From Candidatus Aminicenantota bacterium (GTDB lineage Bacteria; Acidobacteriota; Aminicenantia; S016-38), in NCBI GenBank assembly GCA_026987025.1, contig JALSNJ010000040.1, positions 80,451-144,450 on the forward strand: a stretch of DNA of 64,000 bases, written 5' to 3'. The notes beneath the pieces are model-generated. The model made no database searches. It saw nothing but the letters and a program-made list of their open reading frames with translations, and was not told the DNA's origin. The first letter of the stretch is position 1, and every line of letters starts with the position of its first letter. The translations under genes were made by a program, and so were the position numbers. Positions 59,229 to 64,000 of the stretch are shown in pieces.

Positions 59229-59895
59229 AACTATCGTCTCTCCCGGGAAGCTCGCTTTCAGCGTCAGCGAAGGAAAAGGGCTAAGGAGAGAGCGAAGGGC
59301 TGCTGCAGCTATCCTTCCCCTGTGGCAAGAGGTCCCTTCAGCGTATGGACCATGGACTTTTTCTTCGCCAAGCTCAGCAGTGGAAAAAGGGTAAAGGTTA
59401 TGGTTGTTCTGGACGAATTTCTGCGGTTTGCCTTTGAGACTGTGGTTTGCCTCTCAATAGATGCTCAGCAGGTAGTAGAACACCTGCAGAGGATAGGGGT
59501 AAAGAGGGGTTTTCCCCTCTGGTTCAGGTGCGACAATGGTCCGGAATTCAGGTCTAAAGCCTTTAAGGACTTTGCCTTGAGCAAGAGGATCAAAATTCAC
59601 TACATAGAGCCTGGAAAGCCCTTCCAGAACGGTTTTTCCGAGAGCCTCATAGGAAAGTTCAAGGATGAGTGCCTTGTAGGATATGAGGGTTAAAAAGGGT
59701 CTCGTACGATAGGGGGTGAAGATGGGGGCAGGGATTAGAAGATGGCGAGGAGGATAACCTCTTTTGTCCCTGATTTGAAGGAGAAAGTGGGAAGGACAAC
59801 ATTTCTTCTCTTTAGGGGTTATGCTTTTATCGTACGCTGGTCTGCTTTAGGGAGCATTCCTTGGGAATTTTCGGGTGAACGGCCTGTTCTGAGTT
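59229..59895 (+). pseudogene. Decayed IS3-family transposase (integrase-core)
   Basis: A DDE integrase core remains readable: the first Asp in SVWTMDFFF, a second in RCDNGPEFRSKAF and the catalytic Glu within FSESLIGKFKDECL. The upstream frame adds a basic IS3-like leader (QRQRRKRAKERAKG). It stops at 59693. Another frame downstream (about 59832-59895) still has WSALGSIPWEFSGERP, recalling the SxLGxxTPxEF end of the family. The N-terminal part and helper orfA are absent. Marks the right edge of the island. Confidence 0.7.
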
Positions 59896-59900
59896 TTACT

Positions 59901-60992
59901 TCAAAGCTTCAACAGAGAGTAAACTGCTGCCGACGAGACCAGGAGAAAAGGCAGGGAGTACAGCTGAAACTTTATCCAGGCCCTTTTTGCCCTTCCTATG
60001 TTTAAAGCCAACACATTGGCCAGTGAGGCTATAACCAGACCGTTTCCCCCTATGTTTACCCCGTAAGCGATGGCTTTCCAGGAATTGGAAATTTTCCCCA
60101 GCAAAATGGCTGCCGGCACATTGCTTATCAGCTGAGAAAGCCCTATGGCCGAAAAATATGCACCGCCAGTGCCCTTCAAAAAATGTGCTTCCAGGAGTTG
60201 TTTTACGGGAAAGATCTCCAGCAGTAAGTGAACATCCATGAACAGGACAACAAATAGAACTATAAGGAGCCAGTTGGTCCTGGCAAGAACTTCCGGGAAA
60301 ATCACAGCAAATAGCAGAATCACAGCCACAGCTGCATAATAGGTAAGGTCCTTTTCCACGGCTATTAGAAAGAGAACCATGGCCAGAGCGGACAGGTTCA
60401 GCATGGCTTTATTTATTTTAGAGCCGGAGAACTCTTCCTTCACGATTATGGCTTTGCTGGGGAAGGCTATAAAAGCGAAAATTAAAATCAGAAACAAGGT
60501 TGTAGCCCAGGCAGGGGCCATTTTCGCCACGAATTTTAGAAAAGGGATATTCCATCTGTGCCAGAGGTAAATGTTCTGGGGGTTTCCTATGGGGGTCAGG
60601 AAAGAACCGGCGTTGACGGCCATGGCCTCAAAGATTACGAACTTTACCGCATCGTTCTCTATCTGGCTTCCAATCCCCAGGGTCATGGGAACCACCACAA
60701 AAAGGGTAATATCATTGGTGAGAAAGGGAGAGAGGAAAGCTGATAGCAGGATGAGGAAAAGGGCCAGGGACTTTTCATTGCGGAACCGACGGATGAGTTT
60801 TATTGAGACATTTAGAAAAAACCCGCTTTCCTCCATGGCGGTGGTTATTATGAGAAGGCCTGCCAGGGTGAAGATGGTTTCCCAGTGCACGGAGGCCGGC
60901 AGGGATGGGATAGTTGAAGGGCGTAGCAACACGAGTAACAGGAGGGCCCCCGAGGAGCCGATAAAAAAACCGTCCTTAAGGGTTTCCTTCAC
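59901..60992 (-). CDS. SLC13/ArsB-superfamily anion or Na+-coupled permease
   Basis: A 363-residue membrane protein with about ten helices. It shows the ion-transporter-superfamily pattern TLAGLLIITTAMEESGFF, FLSPFLTNDITLFVVVPMTL (conserved ND), and GSFLTPIGNPQNIYLW. The second half has QLISNVPAAILLGK, the matching signature. Shorter than many family members. It starts at GTG 60992, 6 nt after TATAAT. Third gene of the M24-SBP-fusion unit, possibly with its own transcript. Confidence 0.75.
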   Translation of the reverse strand: MKETLKDGFFIGSSGALLLLVLLRPSTIPSLPASVHWETIFTLAGLLIITTAMEESGFFLNVSIKLIRRFRNEKSLALFLILLSAFLSPFLTNDITLFVVVPMTLGIGSQIENDAVKFVIFEAMAVNAGSFLTPIGNPQNIYLWHRWNIPFLKFVAKMAPAWATTLFLILIFAFIAFPSKAIIVKEEFSGSKINKAMLNLSALAMVLFLIAVEKDLTYYAAVAVILLFAVIFPEVLARTNWLLIVLFVVLFMDVHLLLEIFPVKQLLEAHFLKGTGGAYFSAIGLSQLISNVPAAILLGKISNSWKAIAYGVNIGGNGLVIASLANVLALNIGRAKRAWIKFQLYSLPFLLVSSAAVYSLLKL

Positions 60993-60998
60993 CTGCCT

Positions 60999-61004
60999 AT
61001 TATA
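60999..61004 (-). promoter_or_regulatory. -10 element, leaderless start of the SLC13-type gene
   Basis: Minus-strand TATAAT at 60999-61004 precedes the GTG start by 6 nt. No clear -35. Confidence 0.4.
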
Positions 61005-61044
61005 TCTTAAAAGGGCAGATTTATTTGAGGACGGCGGGGTTAAT

Positions 61045-62754
61045 CTAATCCACGAACAACTCTTTCAATTCTCCGAAGGGTTTTCCCCCGTAGCCGGCCC
61101 TGTTCAAAACTTCTATGTAGTGGGTTATGTGGTCCAGAACCTTTTCAGATGGGGCATACCTGAAGGTCACCCTCTTCAGGAAAAGCTCGGCCTCCTGCGG
61201 AACTATTCCCATTATTTCATAGCTCAGTCTTGATGCCTCCAGGGGGTTCTCCACCACCCATTTTATGGCCTTTTCCGCCTCTTGCAGAAAAATCCGGGAA
61301 ACCTCAGGGTACTCCCTCAGGATTTCTCCCTTGAAGAGAATCCCGGCATTGGGGAGATTTCCCCTCCCCGGAAAGACCTTTTCCCAGAGGTCCGCGTACC
61401 TTATGGATTCCACTACCTCCCCCTTTCCTTCAAATATGGCGAAGCTCGCCTCGGGCTCCCTCAGAAGCCCTACCTCAGCCTCCCCTCTGAGGAGCATGTT
61501 CTTTATGTCGTCGGGTCTGCCGAAGGGCTGACCAAAGGCGAAGTTGAACTCCTCCGGGTTGTAACCCAGGGCCTTCATAAGAAACACTGTCACTGCATAG
61601 GGAGGGGCTGCCTTTATCAGGGGAAGGTGGATGGTCTTGCCCTTGAGCTCCGAGAAGTCCCTTGCCTTAAATCCCCTGGTTAGAATGAAGAAATTGTCCC
61701 AGACCACCACCGCCTTCATTTTTATGTCCAGGCCCTTCTGGTAGAGCTTTGCCACCGCCGCCACCGCAGAAAAACTTATGTCTGCCCTGCCGTTTATTAT
61801 CCAGCCCAGGTGTTTTTCTGTCTTGTCCCATATCTTTAGCTCTTCTATCTTTATGAGATCCATCAGCCGCCTGGACTGCAGGAGCCTCATTATAATGGGA
61901 TAAACCACAGGGGTGGCGGACTGAATGACCAGGGGAATCCTTCCGGATACGCTCTTTTTCCGCCTCCTTTTTGTTTCCCTCTTCCTGTAAAAGTACACAT
62001 GGTGCTCCAGGGGGCCTCTTTTCTCAATGTGAACTTCAAACCCTAAGGGCTCTATCATATTTATGAGCGGCGTGGGAAGGAAGTATTGAATTATCCTGAA
62101 CCCGTCGCCTGGAGGGGTTTCGTGGGCTTTTTTTATTATGGCGGAGAAGGGGTCCTGTCTCCATCCCCTGACATCCAGAACCTCAAAATCTTCCTTCCTT
62201 TTTCTCCAGTCTTCTTCCTTTTCCTCTCTTTTGTAATTTACATAGAGTATGTGAAGGTGAAAGGAGGGGTTTTCGTAATGTAGTTTATATCCCTCCTCCT
62301 TCAACATATTCACCAGTGGGGCAGGATAAAAATCGTTGATTATCTTCAGGACCTGACCTTCTTCCAGGGATTTCAGGCTTTTAAGTATCTCGGGGAAAAA
62401 GAAATCCTCCCTTTCCCTCACATCCATGACCACCACCTGCCGGGCATTCTCCACCCATGGGGGTTTTTTCCCTCCTCCTTCCATCTTCTCCGACGCTTCT
62501 CTGATGCAATCCGGGGCGTGCTTGGGGAGTTCTTCTTCCATGCCTATCTCTTTGTTGAGACGATGCAGTAGTTCACAGAGCGAAAGTCCCCCTATTCTCG
62601 CCACATCGGCAAAGGTAGCCCACCTTGCCACGGCCTTAAAGATGAGTTTGTTGTTGAGTTTCTTAAACTTAGGGGAGAGGGAAAGAAGCACCTCCTTGAG
62701 CTGTGGGTATTTTTCCAGGGCGTCCTTAATCCTTGTGCTTCCCAGGATCACCAT
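61045..62754 (-). CDS. DUF1858-DUF2249-DUF2249-ABC substrate-binding-domain fusion, cytosolic
   Basis: A 569-residue protein without a signal peptide. Domains in order: DUF1858 (about 5-70: TRIKDALEKYPQLKEVLLSL), then two DUF2249 modules (about 105-180, VVVMDVREREDFFFPEILKSL; and about 188-260, EVLDVRGWRQDPFSAIIKKA, each with a PxPLxNMxxxxGxxxH tail). The last about 290 residues resemble a NMT1/SsuA-type substrate-binding protein (INGRADISFSAVAAVAKLY, FSELKGKTIHLP, LLRGEAEVGLLREPEA). Such SBPs are normally periplasmic, so this may be a sensor or carrier in the cytosol. GGAGGG start. Confidence 0.7.
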   Translation of the reverse strand: MVILGSTRIKDALEKYPQLKEVLLSLSPKFKKLNNKLIFKAVARWATFADVARIGGLSLCELLHRLNKEIGMEEELPKHAPDCIREASEKMEGGGKKPPWVENARQVVVMDVREREDFFFPEILKSLKSLEEGQVLKIINDFYPAPLVNMLKEEGYKLHYENPSFHLHILYVNYKREEKEEDWRKRKEDFEVLDVRGWRQDPFSAIIKKAHETPPGDGFRIIQYFLPTPLINMIEPLGFEVHIEKRGPLEHHVYFYRKRETKRRRKKSVSGRIPLVIQSATPVVYPIIMRLLQSRRLMDLIKIEELKIWDKTEKHLGWIINGRADISFSAVAAVAKLYQKGLDIKMKAVVVWDNFFILTRGFKARDFSELKGKTIHLPLIKAAPPYAVTVFLMKALGYNPEEFNFAFGQPFGRPDDIKNMLLRGEAEVGLLREPEASFAIFEGKGEVVESIRYADLWEKVFPGRGNLPNAGILFKGEILREYPEVSRIFLQEAEKAIKWVVENPLEASRLSYEIMGIVPQEAELFLKRVTFRYAPSEKVLDHITHYIEVLNRAGYGGKPFGELKELFVD

Positions 62755-62764
62755 CTTTTCCCTC

Positions 62765-63829
62765 CTAAATTTCGGGCCTCAGGGGGAAGGAGCTAAGCCT
62801 CTCGGCCCCATCCTCCTTTATCAGCCAGGTGTCCTCAATCTTTACCGTTCCAATTTCCAGGCTGCTCAGGGGCGCATGTCCCACGCTGACCACCATGGAA
62901 GGTTTTACTGGTTTCATTCTGTCCCCCGGCACTATGGTAAGGATGGGGGTTTCCTCAAATCTTAGGCCCACCCCGTGGCCAAAACCGTAAAGATAGGCGC
63001 TGGAAAAACCTTCCCCGGCGTACAGGGCTGCTATTTTCTCTTCCACCCTGTGGAAGGTCATGTTGAGCTGAACGAAGTCCGGGAACCTTTTGTGCAGGGT
63101 TTCCATGGTCTTCAAAGCCCTTTCTCTGAGGGGGTCTTTTTTGAGCAGAAAGGTCCTGGCAAAGTCGTAGAAGTAGCCGTCGTAGGAGGGCATGAGGTCC
63201 ACCAGCACATAATCCTTTATGGGAACCGCCCTGGGCTTTGCATGGACCCTGGGAGGGCCTGAGTTTACATATACGAAGACCTGATCAGCTCCGGCCTTTC
63301 TCATGGCGTATTCCGCCTCGGCGGCTACATCCAGTTCAAGGACCCCGGGCTTTATGACCTCCATGGCGGCCCTCATCCCCTGTTCGGCTATTTGCCCTGC
63401 CTTTTTTATGGCCTCAATCTCCTGGGGGTCCTTAAACATGCGGAGTTCCATCAGCAAAGGGTGTACATCCACTATTTTCCGCCTGGCGTGGATCTTTTCA
63501 AACATGCTGTAGAGAAGGGCAGAGGCGTCAATGTCCAGGTTGAAACCTATAACGGGGCTGTCCACCCTCTTGTGCACGGAGTTGATGAGGACTTTAACAT
63601 CCCTGTAGGGGAGAAAGTTCTTTATCCAGGTTTTCTGTTGAAGTTCGGGTATTTCCTCCTCAATGGCGAAGATGGTGGGTTCGCCTTCGGCGGGTATGAG
63701 CAGCGCCGGGGGGTCCCAGCAGGTGCCGGTAAAATACCGGAAGGCATAGCTGTCTCTGAACATGGAAACATGGATTCCCTTTCTCCTCATCAATTGCTGA
63801 AATTTCTTTACCCTTTCCTGATACTTCAT
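62765..63829 (-). CDS. M24-family Xaa-Pro peptidase/creatinase-fold protein, one metal ligand absent
   Basis: A 354-residue pita-bread protein. N-terminal creatinase domain (about 1-135), then the M24 core. Metal ligands: Asp (VDLMPSYDGY), Asp (YFYDFARTF), His (GFGHGVGL) and the last Glu (VKIEDTWLI). The usual Glu in MVFTIEPG is missing, the site reading MVVSVGHAPL. It may bind metal differently or be non-peptidase. Follows AGGAGG. Overlapping organisation suggests it is read with the SBP fusion. Confidence 0.75.
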   Translation of the reverse strand: MKYQERVKKFQQLMRRKGIHVSMFRDSYAFRYFTGTCWDPPALLIPAEGEPTIFAIEEEIPELQQKTWIKNFLPYRDVKVLINSVHKRVDSPVIGFNLDIDASALLYSMFEKIHARRKIVDVHPLLMELRMFKDPQEIEAIKKAGQIAEQGMRAAMEVIKPGVLELDVAAEAEYAMRKAGADQVFVYVNSGPPRVHAKPRAVPIKDYVLVDLMPSYDGYFYDFARTFLLKKDPLRERALKTMETLHKRFPDFVQLNMTFHRVEEKIAALYAGEGFSSAYLYGFGHGVGLRFEETPILTIVPGDRMKPVKPSMVVSVGHAPLSSLEIGTVKIEDTWLIKEDGAERLSSFPLRPEI

Positions 63830-63848
63830 TTTTCCTCCTTGGAGGAAT

Positions 63849-63857
63849 ATTATATCA
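63849..63857 (-). promoter_or_regulatory. Extended -10 promoter of the M24 gene
   Basis: Minus-strand TGA-TATAAT (hexamer 63849-63854). The ATG at 63829 has an AGGAGG Shine-Dalgarno, so unlike the leaderless genes it has a short leader. Confidence 0.55.
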
Positions 63858-63893
63858 CAATTCCTACTAAAACGATAGGGATTTCCCTTAAAA

Positions 63894-63913
63894 AAGGGGG
63901 CCTGGGCCCCCTT
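63894..63913 (-). terminator. Intrinsic terminator of the upstream minus-strand gene
   Basis: A perfect 9-bp stem (AAGGGGGCC / GGCCCCCTT) with a 2-nt loop, followed on the minus strand by a run of T. It lies just after the stop of the partial gene at the window end and insulates it from the M24 promoter. Confidence 0.8.
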
Positions 63914-63920
63914 GAAATTC

Positions 63921-64000
63921 TCAATCTCCCTTCACAAAACCTATGGCGAAGAATAGGGCCACCAGGAAGAGAAGGGGAGCCAGAATGGCGGTAACCGATT
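63921..64000 (-). CDS. C-terminal fragment of a membrane protein, runs off the window
   Basis: The last 25 codons of a minus-strand gene read SVTAILAPLLFLVALFFAIG then FVKGD and a TGA stop at 63921-63923. This is one membrane helix and a short tail. The family cannot be told from this. The strong terminator that follows supports it being a real gene end. Confidence 0.5.
   Translation of the reverse strand, partial: SVTAILAPLLFLVALFFAIGFVKGD

Noticed and set aside
59101-59394. Open frame overlapping the end of the RES gene and the start of the IS remnant
   Set aside because: It reads low-complexity, without motif, in a different frame from both the RES protein and the transposase; taken as a shadow.
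63842-63860. TTGTGA half-site on the minus strand at the M24 promoter, resembling a Rex site
   Set aside because: Only one half matches and the second half (TATTCC) does not; chance is likely in AT-rich promoter DNA.
1-64000. CRISPR arrays, integron attC sites or replication origins
   Set aside because: No regularly spaced direct repeats, DnaA-box cluster or attC-like series were found on reading through the window.

Overview
The window reads as a bacterial chromosome segment from an anaerobic, diderm organism. LpxK, Tol-Pal, TonB-type transport, a TonB-dependent receptor and type IV pilus genes imply an LPS-bearing outer membrane. A class II (B12-dependent) ribonucleotide reductase, a ferredoxin-linked Mrp-Mbx respiratory complex and the redox repressor Rex imply anaerobic metabolism. 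A GWxTD-domain protein, the Oar-like receptor, heavy AGG/AGA/ATA codon use and tightly overlapping genes fit the Acidobacteriota/Aminicenantes neighbourhood, perhaps a thermophile. That taxonomic guess is inference; there is no rRNA or tRNA gene here to settle it.

Layout. 1-3 kb: end of lpxK, a metallo-beta-lactamase (MBL) hydrolase, RNase PH and an outer-membrane barrel. 3-12.1 kb: one long overlapping operon pilB-pilT-pilC-pilS-like-pilR, followed by a degenerate PAPS-reductase-like protein and a LuxE/LuxC-type acyl-reduction pair. 12.1-16.6 kb: a SpoU methyltransferase and barrel protein (minus), a GWxTD/TPR protein and Mth938-like protein (plus), and an EamA transporter broken by one in-frame stop. 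16.6-17.8 kb: a Y1 (RAYT-like) transposase between near-perfect 16-bp inverted repeats. 17.8-28.9 kb: rex followed without gaps by a complete Mbx-type membrane complex ending in a NuoI-like/GltD-like fusion. 28.9-34.4 kb (minus): exported S9 peptidase fused to an FGE-like domain, M14 peptidase, GNAT, then a LOG protein. 34.4-39.2 kb: tolQ-tolR-tolA/tonB-tolB-pal-cpoB-ssb. 39.2-42.1 kb: MBL hydrolase and nrdJ with two NrdR-box-like sites. 42.1-52.2 kb: a MerR-XRE-cupin regulator plus Na+ symporter, small membrane protein, TonB receptor, class III aminotransferase, BPL_N amidotransferase-like protein, nitrilase-family amidase and aldehyde dehydrogenase, read as amine/polyamine/GABA uptake and breakdown. 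52.3-59.9 kb: a visibly AT-richer accessory island with orphan membrane proteins, an AlbA_2/Schlafen-type protein, a RES-Xre toxin-antitoxin pair and an IS3 remnant. 59.9-64 kb (minus): M24 peptidase, a DUF1858-DUF2249-DUF2249-substrate-binding fusion and an SLC13-type permease.

The most interesting signals are: (1) the Rex-headed Mbx complex whose ferredoxin-like subunit is fused to an NAD(P)H/FAD oxidoreductase, whose two proton-pump subunits are fused, and whose NuoB-like subunit keeps only three cluster cysteines; (2) eight genes whose start codon lies 6-7 nt after a TANNNT -10 box, implying widespread leaderless transcription alongside Shine-Dalgarno genes; (3) the pseudo-PP-loop/LuxE/LuxC cluster; (4) the cytoplasmic substrate-binding-protein fusion; and (5) the orphan island. 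All family calls come from reading motifs by eye, with no database search.
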